Translations under genes and position numbers: made by a program
The notes under the pieces: generated by a model
Told to the model about the DNA's origin: nothing
Seen by the model: only the letters and a program-made list of their open reading frames with translations
The model's database searches: none
From: Phenylobacterium sp. Root700
GTDB lineage: Bacteria; Pseudomonadota; Alphaproteobacteria; Caulobacterales; Caulobacteraceae
Length of the DNA stretch: 64,000 nt
Assembly: GCF_001429025.1 (NCBI RefSeq)
Contig: NZ_LMHT01000029.1
Coordinates: forward strand, 1-64,000
Direction of reading: 5' to 3'
In this document: positions 10,085 through 19,226 of the stretch, piece after piece
Position numbering within the stretch: the stretch's first letter is position 1
Layout of the letters: each line of letters opens with the position of its first letter

Positions 10085-12355
10085 ATGACCTTCCCATGCG
10101 GGAGCGGCGCGCAGCGTCGCGCCTTGATGATCCTCGCCCTGGCGTCGAGCGCCCTGACGAGCCTTCCCCTGGCCGCCGCGGCGGCGACCCCCACCGACGA
10201 AAGTCTGCAGATCAGCGAGGTGGTGGTGACCGCGACCCGCCGCGAGGCGCGGTTGCAGGACGTGCCCTTGGCGGTGACCGCGGTCTCCGGCGAGGAGCTT
10301 CGCAGGTCCAATTACACCGCGCTGGCCGACGTCCAGTATCTGGCGCCGGGCGTGACCTTCTCCAGCGAGCCGGCGGCCAACGCCGGCGGGTTCCAGATCC
10401 GCGGGGTCGGGACGCAGGCCTATAACTACGGCACCGAGCAGACGGTCGGCATGGTCGTGGACGACGTGGTCATCGGCATGCCGCGCGACCCCGGCGTGGC
10501 GGGGTTTGGCGATATCGAGCGCATCGAGGTCCTGCGCGGGCCCCAGGGCACGCTGTTTGGCAAGAACTCCTCCGCCGGCGTGGTCGCCATTACGACCGTG
10601 AGCCCGAAGCTGGGCCAGTTCGGCGCCAACGCCCACCTGGCCTATGGCAGCCGCGAAGAGGTGGTGACCCAGGCGGCGGTCAATCTGCCGTTGACCGAAA
10701 CCCTGGCCGCCCGGATCTCGGCCTTCTACCAGAAGCAAGACGGCGCCATTCCGAACCTGCTGAACGACTGGCGCGCGGGTGATCGGAACGGGCGCGGCGT
10801 CTACGCCAAGCTGCTCTGGGAGCCGAACGACCGCTTCTCGTTCCAGGTCGCCGCCCAGCAGCAACGATTGTTCTCCCGCGATCCGGTCCTGGTGCAGAGC
10901 CTGGGCTTCAACCCGCTGTTCGCCGCGGCCTTCACGGGGCTTCCCACGCCGGCCCCAGACCGGCTGGTGAGCTACCAGAACGACCCCTATTACGCCCTGA
11001 CCAGGGTGAGCGGGCTGTCGGGCAAGGCGACCTACAAGCTCGGCGACTACAGCCTGACCTCGGTCACCGCCTATCGCCGGATGCGGCTCCAGCAACGGGG
11101 CGACGTCGACGCCGCGCCGGTCAACATCATGGACTACTTCCTGACGTCCAACTGGGATGAGCAGTTCACCCAGGAGTTCCGGCTGACCTCGCCGGCCGGT
11201 GAGCGATTGGAGTACGTGGCCGGCGCCTACTATTACGACGTCGACGTGCGGGCCGATGAGACCGCCATCGGCTACTTCTTCCAGCCCGTGCGGGTGTCGC
11301 TGACCGGCGGCGGCACGAACCATTACAAGGTCCGCACCCGCAGCACGGCCCTGTTCGGACAGGGCACCTATCGCCTGACCGACGACCTGCGGCTGATCGG
11401 CGGCCTGCGCTACACCCACGACCAGATCTCGGCGAATGTGGACATCACGCCGATCCCGGGGATCATACCGCTCAACATCACCGTGCCGGCGACCGGCAAG
11501 GTCGAGCACGACAACATCTCCGGCCGCGTCGGTTTCCAATACGATTTCGCGCCCGACGTGATGGCCTATGCGAGCTACGCGACGGGCTACAAGGGACCCT
11601 CGGTCAATGTGATCCAGGGGCAGGCCCGGTCGCTGAAACCGGAGACTTCGGAGAGCTATGAGCTGGGGCTGAAGTCGAGCCTGCTGGACCGGCGGGTGAT
11701 CCTGAACACCGCGCTCTACTGGTCGACCTACAAGGACTTCCAGGCCCAGACCTACGACACCACCCTGACCTTCCCGACGCTGATCCTGGCCAACGCTGGG
11801 GAGCTGCGGAGCCGGGGGGTGGAGGTCGAGCTGACCGGCAAGGTCACCTCGAACCTGACGGTGTCGGCGAACGGCGCCTTCAGCGAGGCGACCTATCGGG
11901 ACTTCACCTCCACCTGCTATCCGGGCGAGCCGATCTCCGCGCAGGTCGGGGTCGGCTGCTACGTCGATCCGCGAACCGGCGCCCAGGTCGCCAACATGGC
12001 CGGGCGACGCCTACCCAATTCCCCCAAGTGGACCTATTCGATCGGGGCGAACTATTCGCGCCCGGTCGGCAACGGGCTCGAGTTCGACCTGAACGCCAAC
12101 TGGGGCTGGCGCGGCGCGGTCTTCAATCGCGCCGGTGATCCGACGACCAAGACGCCTGACTATGGGCTGCTGGGCATGTCGGCGGGGATCGGCGACGAGG
12201 ACGGCCGCTGGCGGGTGGGCGTCTATGGACGCAACCTGCTGGACACGCTGTTCGTCTCGCCGGTGCACTCGGTCGCCGATCCCGGCGGCTTCAACCGCTT
12301 CATCAGCAACGAGGCCTTCCGCACGGTCGGGGTGTCCCTGGACGTCCGATACTGA
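10085..12355 (+). CDS. TonB-dependent outer membrane receptor (1)
   Basis: Outer-membrane active transporter of 756 residues. A signal peptide ends near AAAAAT; then comes a TonB-box-like ISEVVVTATRRE and a plug domain (DVPLAVTAVSGEEL through IERIEVLRGPQGTLFGKNSSAGVV). The rest is the 22-strand barrel, ending in an aromatic-rich terminal strand (TVGVSLDVRY). It belongs to the broad alphaproteobacterial TBDR group that often imports plant- or aromatic-derived compounds rather than iron. Its pairing with the upstream esterase suggests an ester-containing ligand. Confidence 0.93.
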   Translation: MTFPCGSGAQRRALMILALASSALTSLPLAAAAATPTDESLQISEVVVTATRREARLQDVPLAVTAVSGEELRRSNYTALADVQYLAPGVTFSSEPAANAGGFQIRGVGTQAYNYGTEQTVGMVVDDVVIGMPRDPGVAGFGDIERIEVLRGPQGTLFGKNSSAGVVAITTVSPKLGQFGANAHLAYGSREEVVTQAAVNLPLTETLAARISAFYQKQDGAIPNLLNDWRAGDRNGRGVYAKLLWEPNDRFSFQVAAQQQRLFSRDPVLVQSLGFNPLFAAAFTGLPTPAPDRLVSYQNDPYYALTRVSGLSGKATYKLGDYSLTSVTAYRRMRLQQRGDVDAAPVNIMDYFLTSNWDEQFTQEFRLTSPAGERLEYVAGAYYYDVDVRADETAIGYFFQPVRVSLTGGGTNHYKVRTRSTALFGQGTYRLTDDLRLIGGLRYTHDQISANVDITPIPGIIPLNITVPATGKVEHDNISGRVGFQYDFAPDVMAYASYATGYKGPSVNVIQGQARSLKPETSESYELGLKSSLLDRRVILNTALYWSTYKDFQAQTYDTTLTFPTLILANAGELRSRGVEVELTGKVTSNLTVSANGAFSEATYRDFTSTCYPGEPISAQVGVGCYVDPRTGAQVANMAGRRLPNSPKWTYSIGANYSRPVGNGLEFDLNANWGWRGAVFNRAGDPTTKTPDYGLLGMSAGIGDEDGRWRVGVYGRNLLDTLFVSPVHSVADPGGFNRFISNEAFRTVGVSLDVRY

Positions 12356-12363
12356 TCGTGCGG

Positions 12364-12407
12364 GCGCGGCGCATCGTGCCGATCTTCCCAGGCACGATGC
12401 GTCGCGC
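12364..12407. terminator. Long intergenic hairpin
   Basis: A 17-bp stem with one G-T pair (arms 12364-12380 and 12391-12407) and a 10-base loop lies just after the TBDR stop codon and before the hexosaminidase gene. There is no T tract, so it may attenuate transcription or protect the upstream transcript from decay rather than fully terminate it. Confidence 0.5.
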
Positions 12408-12448
12408 GAACCCTCATACCCCGTAGAGCCATGTCGGAGCTGACAGCC

Positions 12449-14626
12449 ATGCGCCGCTTTCCCGCCACCACGTCCTGCGCGGCGCTGGCCCTTGGCCTTG
12501 GGCTGTTGGTTTGGGGGCCGCCTGCGGCGGCGGCCCCCGCCGTGCTGCCCCAGCCGCTCAGCATCCAGGAGCAGACCGGCGCGGCGATCCCGGCGGCGGC
12601 GTTCCAGGTCGAGTGGAGCGGCCATCGCGACCCGGCTCTGGAGCGGGCCGCGCAACGGTTTGGCGCCTATGTCGCGCTGCGAACCGGGATCGACGCGCGC
12701 CTCGTCAAGCCGACGAGGCTGAGGATCATATGCGCGGGTCCCGATCCGGACGCCCTGACGCTCAAGGCCAAGGAGGCCTATCGCCTGACCGTCGAGGCGG
12801 AGGGGGTGACGCTCACCGCCGAGGGGCCGATCGGCGTGCTGCGCGGTCTGGCCACCCTAAGGCAGGCGATCACGTCCGGGCCGGAGGGTTTCGTGGTCCC
12901 GCGAATGCAGGTCGACGACCGTCCCCGCTTCGCCTGGCGCGGAGTGATGATCGACGTGGCCCGCCACTTCATGACGCTGGAGACCCTGAAGCGCCAGATC
13001 GACGCCATGGAGCAGGTGAAGTTGAACGTCCTGCACCTGCATCTCAGCGACAATGAGGGGTTCCGGGTCGAGAGCCGCCGCTATCCCAAGCTTCAGGCGC
13101 TGGCCTCCGGCGGCGAGTACTACACCCAGGCCCAGGTTCGCGAGCTGGTGGTCTACGCCGCCGAGCGCGGGGTGCGGATCGTGCCCGAGTTCGACGTGCC
13201 GGGGCACTCCCGCGCCCTGCTCGCCGCCTATCCCGAACTGGCCTCCCGCAAGGGCGAGGCGGACGGCGCCTTCGCCGCGCTGAACTCGGCCCTCGATCCA
13301 TCCTTGCCGGAAACCTACGCCTTCCTGGGCGGCCTGTTCTCGGAGATGGCCGAGCTCTTTCCCGACCGGTATTTCCATGTCGGCGGCGACGAGGTGGCCG
13401 GCGGAGACTGGGCGTCCAGTCCGCGCGTCCAGGACTTCATGCGCCGCAACGGCTTGACCTCGAAGGTCGAGCTGGAGGCCTATTTCCATCGCCAGGTCCG
13501 CGACATCGCTGCCGCGCGCGGCAAGACCATGATCGGCTGGGAGGAGATCGCCCATGCGCCGATCGCCGACGACGTGCTGGTCCAGGCTTGGCGCGGGTCG
13601 GCGGCGATCGCGCGCGGCACGGGGCAGGGCAACCGCGTGATCGTCTCGGCCGGCTACTATCTGGACCTGCTGGAGACCGGCGAGAGCCACTATCAGATCG
13701 ATCCGCTGGACGCGGCCGCCTACGGCATGGACGCCGAGGAGGCGGCCCGCGCGCGGGCGCATCCGGTGCTGAAATCGCTGCTGCACGAGGACGTGCTGAA
13801 GGTTCCGGGGCTACAGCTGACGGCGGCCCAGCAGGCCCTGGTGCTCGGCGGCGAGGCCGCGCTGTGGAGCGAACTGGTCACCGACGAAATGCTGGATGGA
13901 CGGCTCTGGCCGCGCGCGGCGGTGATCGCCGAGCGGCTTTGGTCGCCGGCCGAGGTCCGCGACACCGACGACCTGTACCGCAGATTGCTGCGGGTGCAGG
14001 ACGGGCTGCGCATGGCGGGGCTGAAGGATGAAGCCAACCGCGACCGGATGATCGCCAGACTGTCGCCCGGCGAGAGCGAGCCGGTGGCGCTTCTGGTGTC
14101 GCTGGTCTCACCGGTCCGCAATTTCGCGCACAAGGCCTCGGTGCAAGCCATCTTTCATGGCCGGCCGGGTGGCCGCCAGGACTTCAACCAACTGGCCGAT
14201 ATCGCCTCGCCAGACAGCCTGGTCGCGCGCCGCTTCGGCCTCGATGTCCGAGCCTTGATCGGCGGCGAGCGCGCCGGCGCCCCGGCCCTGAAGGCCGAGC
14301 TACGGATGTGGCGCGACAATCATGTGCGGTTCCTGAAGGTGGCCGAGGGCCGGCCGATGCTCCAGGCCGCCGCGCCGGTTTCGGCGGACATCGCGGCCCT
14401 GGCCGAGCTCGGGCTGGAGGCGGTCGGTTTCATCGAGGCTGGTCGTCGTCCGAAGGCGGAATGGCGCGCACGGGCGGCTGTAATGCTGGAGAAACAGGCG
14501 GCGGCGGAGCGGGCCTCCTCGACCTTCATGCAGACGGTCGCCTCGCCGAACCAGCCGCCGGCCGATCTGCTGATCGCTATCGCCCGGCCGATCGGCGTGT
14601 TGGTCGCCGCCGCCGAAGGGCGCTAG
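12449..14626 (+). CDS. GH20 beta-N-acetylhexosaminidase
   Basis: Exported glycoside hydrolase of about 725 residues. A signal peptide (GLGLLVWGPPAAAA) is followed by the GH20 N-terminal domain (about residues 30-150) and the TIM barrel. Catalytic signature FHVGGDEVAGGDW (near residue 315) supplies the Asp-Glu pair; RGVMIDVARHFM and LNVLHLHLSDNEGFR are further GH20 hallmarks. It removes terminal GlcNAc or GalNAc residues by substrate-assisted catalysis. The C-terminal 150 residues form a helical extension. ATG 12449 has GGAG upstream; ATG 12431 is an alternative. Its stop codon overlaps the stop of the convergent TetR gene by 3 bases. Confidence 0.92.
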   Translation: MRRFPATTSCAALALGLGLLVWGPPAAAAPAVLPQPLSIQEQTGAAIPAAAFQVEWSGHRDPALERAAQRFGAYVALRTGIDARLVKPTRLRIICAGPDPDALTLKAKEAYRLTVEAEGVTLTAEGPIGVLRGLATLRQAITSGPEGFVVPRMQVDDRPRFAWRGVMIDVARHFMTLETLKRQIDAMEQVKLNVLHLHLSDNEGFRVESRRYPKLQALASGGEYYTQAQVRELVVYAAERGVRIVPEFDVPGHSRALLAAYPELASRKGEADGAFAALNSALDPSLPETYAFLGGLFSEMAELFPDRYFHVGGDEVAGGDWASSPRVQDFMRRNGLTSKVELEAYFHRQVRDIAAARGKTMIGWEEIAHAPIADDVLVQAWRGSAAIARGTGQGNRVIVSAGYYLDLLETGESHYQIDPLDAAAYGMDAEEAARARAHPVLKSLLHEDVLKVPGLQLTAAQQALVLGGEAALWSELVTDEMLDGRLWPRAAVIAERLWSPAEVRDTDDLYRRLLRVQDGLRMAGLKDEANRDRMIARLSPGESEPVALLVSLVSPVRNFAHKASVQAIFHGRPGGRQDFNQLADIASPDSLVARRFGLDVRALIGGERAGAPALKAELRMWRDNHVRFLKVAEGRPMLQAAAPVSADIAALAELGLEAVGFIEAGRRPKAEWRARAAVMLEKQAAAERASSTFMQTVASPNQPPADLLIAIARPIGVLVAAAEGR

Positions 14627-15231
14627 GCGATCAGGCGGTCGATGACGGCGCGCAGCATCTTGTGGTCGAGCCGCGCGTGGCTGACGACGGCGCTCCAGAC
14701 CATGCCGCTGACGATCTCGAGCACGATGTCGACGCCCAGGCCGAAGGTGACGCCGGGCGTTGGGGGCATGGCCTCGAGGTAGCGGCGGACTTCGGCGCGG
14801 CGCACCCGCACCTGGCTCTGGACGGTGTCGGCGACCCGCGGATTGGCGCGCATCTCCCCGACCGCGAACCCGATCGACGGGGCGATGAGCGGGTCGGCGT
14901 ACACTTCCTCGATGGCCAGGGTGTACTGCACCAGATAGTCGGCCGGATGGTCGGCCCCGCGCACGGTCACGTCATGGAAGGCGTTGGTGATCGCCTCGGC
15001 GACCGCGTCGGACGGGTCAGGCCAGCGACGATAGAAGGTGGTGCGCGAGACGCCCGCCCGCGTGCAGATCTCGTTGACGGTCAGGCCCGAGAAGCCGCGC
15101 TCGGCCAGGACCTCCAGGGTCGCGCGCAGCATCCGGGCGTTGGTTTCCGGCGAGCGTGGCCGGCCCATCACCGCCGGCGCCTTGGCGGGCGGCTCGGCGA
15201 GGGGGCTCTGCTGGATCTTGGCCGGAGCCAT
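14623..15231 (-). CDS. TetR family transcriptional regulator (1)
   Basis: One-component repressor of about 202 residues. The N-terminal HTH domain is clear (LRATLEVLAERGFSGLTVNEICTRAGVSRTTFYRRWPD); the C-terminal ligand domain is unassigned. It is the last gene of the leftward run FAH-ADH-VOC-MFS-TetR, with a 74-bp gap after the MFS gene. Three copies of a palindrome of the size typical for TetR operators sit in promoters of this locus, including the one driving this run. I infer that it represses those promoters and itself, and is released by a pathway metabolite. Confidence 0.88.
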   Translation of the reverse strand: MAPAKIQQSPLAEPPAKAPAVMGRPRSPETNARMLRATLEVLAERGFSGLTVNEICTRAGVSRTTFYRRWPDPSDAVAEAITNAFHDVTVRGADHPADYLVQYTLAIEEVYADPLIAPSIGFAVGEMRANPRVADTVQSQVRVRRAEVRRYLEAMPPTPGVTFGLGVDIVLEIVSGMVWSAVVSHARLDHKMLRAVIDRLIA

Positions 15232-15305
15232 CAGGTCATTTCCTGCACTACGTTCGCAGGCCACATATGCCTTGAGTTCGCGGCGACGGCCAGCCGCAAG
15301 GGGCG

Positions 15306-16721
15306 TTACCGGACGTCTCGCCCGGAGTTGAACGGCAGGAAGGCCATGCCCACGGACCCTGCAATCAGCAGGCCGAGCAACACGACAAAGCCGGCCTGCT
15401 GCGCCCCGAAGGCGGCGGTGGCGGCGCCGACCAGGGCCGAGCCCAGCCAGACCGTCGCCGTGCCCGAGAGCGCGTAGAGTCCGAACCAGCCGCCGATATC
15501 CTCAGGTGTGCTCAGCTTCGTGAGCATCGAGCGGCTGGAGGCGTAGGACCCGCAGATGCCGAGTGCGTTCAGGCAGGCGATGGCGACAAAGGCGATCTCA
15601 GGAGCTGAGCGGAATACCGGGCCGTTCCAGACCGGCTCGGGCGACCAGGGCGCGTAGAGCAGGCGGCCTGGCGCCAGGCCAAGCAGCAGGATCTGGCCGA
15701 CGATGACGATGGCCAGTTCGATCTGGATGGCGCGCTTGGGGCCGAACGCGCGGTCGAGACGGGCGCCCAGCAGGCCGCCGAATGAGAGGAAGACGCTGAC
15801 GATCACGCCGAGCGACAGCAGCTCCAAGGCGCTCCAGCCCATGACGCCGGCCGCGTAGACGCCGGTGAACAGCAAGATCGCCGTCATGCCGTCGGTGTAG
15901 AGCATGCGCGAGCCCAGGAAGATCGCCATCGGCCTGTTGGTCGTAAGCGCCTTGAGCATCCGCCAGACCCCGGCGAAGGCGTCGCGGACGCCGCCGCCGC
16001 CCAGCCCGCGAGGCGCGTCTTTCCCCACGAGAAACAGCGGCAGCGCGCCGAGCGCGAAGACCACGGCCACGATGGGCGCGGTGATGCGGTCGGTCTCATG
16101 CGCCGCCGCCGACAGGCCAAGCAGCGGCTCGGCGGGGAAGCCTGGAAGCGCCATCTTGGCGGGTAGGGCGAAGCCCCAGAGGACGGCGGCCAGGAGCACG
16201 ACCGAGAGGGCGCTGCCCAACGCCAGGCCAAGGCCCGACGCCGCCGAGGTCTGGGCCGCGGGCGCCGCGTAAGGCAGCATCGAGTTGTGCAGCACCTCGG
16301 TGTAGGCGAACAGCAGGCCGGCGGCGAACACCACCGCGCAGGTCGCGCTCAGCGGCAGGCCGCTTCCATCGGGCTTGGCCCACCATAGCGAGGCGATCAG
16401 CGCGACCAGCAGCGCCGTGACCACGGCCAGGGCCGGCTTGCGCGGCCCGATCCTGTCCAGGGCGGCCCCCAGCAGCGGGCTGGTGAAGGCCGAGAGCAGC
16501 CCGTAGGCCATGACCAGCTGCGCCACCAGGGTCTGGCCGCGCACCGGATCCCCGACCAGCACGGTCGCGAGGTAGGGGATGAATATGTAGACCTTGATCA
16601 GGATCACATAGGGCGTACGGGCGCCCTCATAGACCGCCCAGGCCAGGCCCGAGGCGGGAAGGCGCGCCGATCGCTCGGCGCCCTTGGCGGGGGTGGTCGT
16701 CGATATCGCCGAACCGCTCAT
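15306..16721 (-). CDS. MFS transporter, UMF1/Atg22-like
   Basis: Inner-membrane transporter of 471 residues with about 12 hydrophobic segments. The opening SGLAWAVYEGARTPYVILIKVYIF and the central loop resemble the UMF1 (unknown major facilitator) branch. It likely imports or exports an intermediate of the locus. It is in the same direction as the upstream VOC gene, with a 30-bp gap, and precedes the TetR gene, so it is probably in the same operon. Confidence 0.85.
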   Translation of the reverse strand: MSGSAISTTTPAKGAERSARLPASGLAWAVYEGARTPYVILIKVYIFIPYLATVLVGDPVRGQTLVAQLVMAYGLLSAFTSPLLGAALDRIGPRKPALAVVTALLVALIASLWWAKPDGSGLPLSATCAVVFAAGLLFAYTEVLHNSMLPYAAPAAQTSAASGLGLALGSALSVVLLAAVLWGFALPAKMALPGFPAEPLLGLSAAAHETDRITAPIVAVVFALGALPLFLVGKDAPRGLGGGGVRDAFAGVWRMLKALTTNRPMAIFLGSRMLYTDGMTAILLFTGVYAAGVMGWSALELLSLGVIVSVFLSFGGLLGARLDRAFGPKRAIQIELAIVIVGQILLLGLAPGRLLYAPWSPEPVWNGPVFRSAPEIAFVAIACLNALGICGSYASSRSMLTKLSTPEDIGGWFGLYALSGTATVWLGSALVGAATAAFGAQQAGFVVLLGLLIAGSVGMAFLPFNSGRDVR

Positions 16722-16751
16722 GCGCGCCTCCCGGTGTTGATCTTGCGCCGG

Positions 16752-17234
16752 CTAGAAAGCCGGACCGCCGGCCGCGATCAGGCGTTGGTTTTCCTCCAGC
16801 ACCTCGGCGGCGGACGCGGTCAGGTCGATCGGCTTGCCGAACGGCTGGGGCACGTCGAGACCCGTGCGCCAGTAGATCTCGGACTTGTTGCCCTCGGGGT
16901 CGGCGAAATAGACGCCGATCGCATTGCCGTGGGTGATGACCATGTGGATCGGCGCCTGCGCGGCGAGCAGGGCTTGATAGAGGGTCTGAAGCGCCTCCAG
17001 GCTGTCGACGCGCCAGGAGACCTGGTTGATCAGCTTGGTGTCGAGCGGGGCCGTCCGGCCCTTGGCCAGCACCAGTTCGTGGTGCTCGACATCGGGCCGT
17101 GAGGACAGGAACACCGCGCCCAGTTGCGGCGCCTCGTCGGTCACTTTCAGTCCAAGGACCCGCGTGTAGAAATCGACCATCTTGTCGAGGTCGTTCACCT
17201 GGAAGCCCATATGGCCCAGTTCGGCGATCGCCAT
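16752..17234 (-). CDS. VOC family (glyoxalase/extradiol dioxygenase-like) protein
   Basis: Compact two-module VOC-fold protein of 160 residues. Candidate metal ligands are His8 (ELGHMGFQV), Glu53 or His51-52 (HHELVLAK) and Glu119 (NKSEIYW). The position that is His in extradiol dioxygenases and in GloA (LxHVAFxV) reads INQVSWRV, so Gln71 replaces it. Database naming would often be catechol 2,3-dioxygenase-like, but this substitution makes true ring cleavage uncertain. A well-placed GAGGA precedes ATG 17234. It lies 11 bp downstream of the dehydrogenase gene in the operon. Confidence 0.85.
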   Translation of the reverse strand: MAIAELGHMGFQVNDLDKMVDFYTRVLGLKVTDEAPQLGAVFLSSRPDVEHHELVLAKGRTAPLDTKLINQVSWRVDSLEALQTLYQALLAAQAPIHMVITHGNAIGVYFADPEGNKSEIYWRTGLDVPQPFGKPIDLTASAAEVLEENQRLIAAGGPAF

Positions 17235-17245
17235 GTCGGTTGTCC

Positions 17246-18286
17246 TCAGTTGACGGGAGCAGGGAGGTTCGGCGCGAGCAGCACCTTCAGGTGCGAGCCG
17301 GCCGGATCGAGCAGGGCGTCGAACATCTCGTTCGCCCGTTCCAACGGGACGACGGCGGTGACGAAGTCCTCGGCGCGGACGCGGCCGGCGGCGAGGTGGC
17401 TGATCGCCTCCTCCATGTCGCGGTGGTTGCAGCTGGCCGAGCCGACCAGCTCCAACTCCTTCTGCACGACCAGGTACTGCGAGACCTGGACCGGCGCTTT
17501 GGGCACGCCCTGCAGCACGATGCGCGCGCCGTAGGCGGCCAGCTCGACGGCCTTGCCGGGCGCGCTGAGGTGGCTGGTGCATTCGAAGATGAACTCGGGG
17601 CTGCGGCCGCCGAGGGCGGCGGGCACACTCTCCTCGCAGCCGGCCAGATCGACGGCGACGAAGCCGGCGGGGGCCATCAGCGCGCGGCGGGCGGCGTTGG
17701 GGTCGACCAGCACGATGTCGTCCACGCCGCGCGCGCGCAGGGCGGCGGCGGTCAGGGAGCCGATCGGTCCGGCCCCCAGGATCGCCACTGGATCGCCGGG
17801 CCTCACATTGGAGCGGTTGACCCCATGAATGGCGATGGCCAACGGCTCGGCGATGGCGGCCTGGTCGAAGGACAGGTGGTCGGGGATGTGGTGCAGCAAT
17901 TCGGGCGAGACCACGATGTGGCTGGCGTAGCCGCCCTGGACCACGCCGTGGCCCAAGGCCCGGTCGAGGTGATGGATGCAGAGGAAGCCGCGGCCGGCGC
18001 GGCAGGTCTGGCAGGCGCCGCAGGGCGAGCCCATCGAGAGCGCGACCCGGTCGCCGGGCGACCAGTTCTGGACGGCTGCACCGACCTCGTCGATTTCACC
18101 AACCACCTCGTGGCCCAGCACGCAGCCGACATGCCAGCGGGGCAGACTGCTGCTGCGCGCCGCCAGGTCGGTGCCGCAGATGCCGCAGCGTGCGACCCGC
18201 ACCTTGACGGCGCCCGGGCCGACTTCCGGTTCGGGAACCTCCGTCACCACCATCTTGCGGGCGTCCGAAATCATGATCGCTTTCAT
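17246..18286 (-). CDS. Zinc-dependent alcohol dehydrogenase
   Basis: Medium-chain dehydrogenase of 346 residues. Catalytic zinc ligands appear in CGICGTDLAAR and GHEVVGEID; structural zinc is held by four cysteines in SPCGACQTCRAGRGFLC. The Rossmann motif GAGPIGSL with an acidic residue after the second strand (LVDPN) suggests NAD use. It resembles threonine/sorbitol dehydrogenase-like enzymes, so a polyol or hydroxy acid substrate is likely. Its ATG overlaps the FAH-gene stop by 4 bases, showing translational coupling. Confidence 0.92.
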   Translation of the reverse strand: MKAIMISDARKMVVTEVPEPEVGPGAVKVRVARCGICGTDLAARSSSLPRWHVGCVLGHEVVGEIDEVGAAVQNWSPGDRVALSMGSPCGACQTCRAGRGFLCIHHLDRALGHGVVQGGYASHIVVSPELLHHIPDHLSFDQAAIAEPLAIAIHGVNRSNVRPGDPVAILGAGPIGSLTAAALRARGVDDIVLVDPNAARRALMAPAGFVAVDLAGCEESVPAALGGRSPEFIFECTSHLSAPGKAVELAAYGARIVLQGVPKAPVQVSQYLVVQKELELVGSASCNHRDMEEAISHLAAGRVRAEDFVTAVVPLERANEMFDALLDPAGSHLKVLLAPNLPAPVN

Positions 18287-19149
18287 GCGCCCACTCCGTC
18301 TTGGCCGGCGGGGGCGATCATGGGGTTACGCAGCTCGCCGATCCCTTCGATCCAGGTGGTCAGCAGGTCGCCGGCCGCCAGGAAGCGGGGCGGTTTGCGC
18401 GTGGCGCCGACGCCCTCGGGCGTGCCGGTGAAGATCAGGTCGCCGGGGTAGAGCGTGCAGAGGCCCGAGATGTACTCGACCAACTCACCGACCGAGAAAA
18501 TGAAGTCGCTGGTGCGCGAGGACTGCATGACCTCGCCGTTCACCGCGCAGCCCAGGGCCAGGTCGTCGGGATTAGGGAACTCGTCGATGCTGACGATGGT
18601 CGGGCCGATGGGACCAAAGCCGGCCAGGGACTTGGCCATGCTGAACTGCGGCATCGGACCCAGGCGCTGGATGGCGCGTTCGGAGATGTCCTGACCGGCG
18701 GTGAGGCCCGCGACATAGGACCAGGCGTCGGCGCGGCTGACATTGCGCGCTTCGCGGCCCATGACCACGACCAGTTCGGCCTCCCAGTCGACCTTGGCCG
18801 ACACCACCGTCACGGGGGCGTTCGGGCCGGTCAGGCAGCTGGGGAACTTGGTGAAGACCACGGGCTGTTCGGGCGGCGCGACGCCGGCTTCGGCGGCGTG
18901 GGCGCGGTAGTTGGCGCCGATGGCGAAGACCTGGCGCGGGCGCGGCACGGGAAGCTCCAGCCTGGCCGGATCGATTGGAGCGAAGGCGAGGGACGGCGCC
19001 GAAGCCATCCAGGCCGTCAGTTCGTTCCAGCGCTCGAAGACCTGTTGGGGGTCGGAGGGCAAGGCCCCGCCGGAAGCCTCGGCGAGATCGACGCCCTGGT
19101 CTTCGCCTGCGAGCAGATATGCCCGTCCGTTGATGGCGCCTATGCGCAT
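18283..19149 (-). CDS. Fumarylacetoacetate hydrolase family protein
   Basis: Cytosolic enzyme of 288 residues with the FAH C-terminal fold: AIGANYRAHAAEAGV, the metal-binding segment DWEAELVVVMG, YVAGLTAGQDISER and LIFTGTPEGVG. The family hydrolyses C-C bonds of 1,3-diketo acids or decarboxylates related compounds, in aromatic meta-cleavage and in deoxy-sugar-acid pathways. It is the first gene of the leftward operon, starting 24 bases beyond the perfect palindromic operator; GGGAGGA precedes the ATG. The next dehydrogenase gene overlaps by 4 bases. Confidence 0.92.
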   Translation of the reverse strand: MRIGAINGRAYLLAGEDQGVDLAEASGGALPSDPQQVFERWNELTAWMASAPSLAFAPIDPARLELPVPRPRQVFAIGANYRAHAAEAGVAPPEQPVVFTKFPSCLTGPNAPVTVVSAKVDWEAELVVVMGREARNVSRADAWSYVAGLTAGQDISERAIQRLGPMPQFSMAKSLAGFGPIGPTIVSIDEFPNPDDLALGCAVNGEVMQSSRTSDFIFSVGELVEYISGLCTLYPGDLIFTGTPEGVGATRKPPRFLAAGDLLTTWIEGIGELRNPMIAPAGQDGVGA

Positions 19150-19172
19150 GGCCTGGTCCTCCCTGAACCGAT

Positions 19173-19213
19173 CCTTCTTACTTACGGTACAATATGTACC
19201 GTAAGTAAGAAGG
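19173..19213. promoter_or_regulatory. Perfect 18+5+18 palindrome, operator copy 2
   Basis: The arms CCTTCTTACTTACGGTAC and their exact complement flank a 5-base AATAT centre. The inner core TACGGTAC-N5-GTACCGTA matches copies at 8395 and 21435. It lies between the stop of SDR 1 and the start of the FAH gene, so it controls the leftward FAH operon. Leftward, CTTACT and TAAGTA occupy the -35 and -10 places with a 19-base spacer. It could also form a hairpin in RNA, but the shared core argues for a protein-binding site. Confidence 0.85.
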
Positions 19214-19226
19214 GCTGTCCAGCGCC

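Noticed and set aside
8317-10311. 664-codon open frame opposite the carboxylesterase
   Set aside because: Crosses a well-supported promoter and gene in antisense; no family motif.
19173-19213. Interpretation of the long palindrome as only a terminator of SDR 1
   Set aside because: No T tract follows in the direction of transcription, and the same core recurs in two promoters, which favours an operator.
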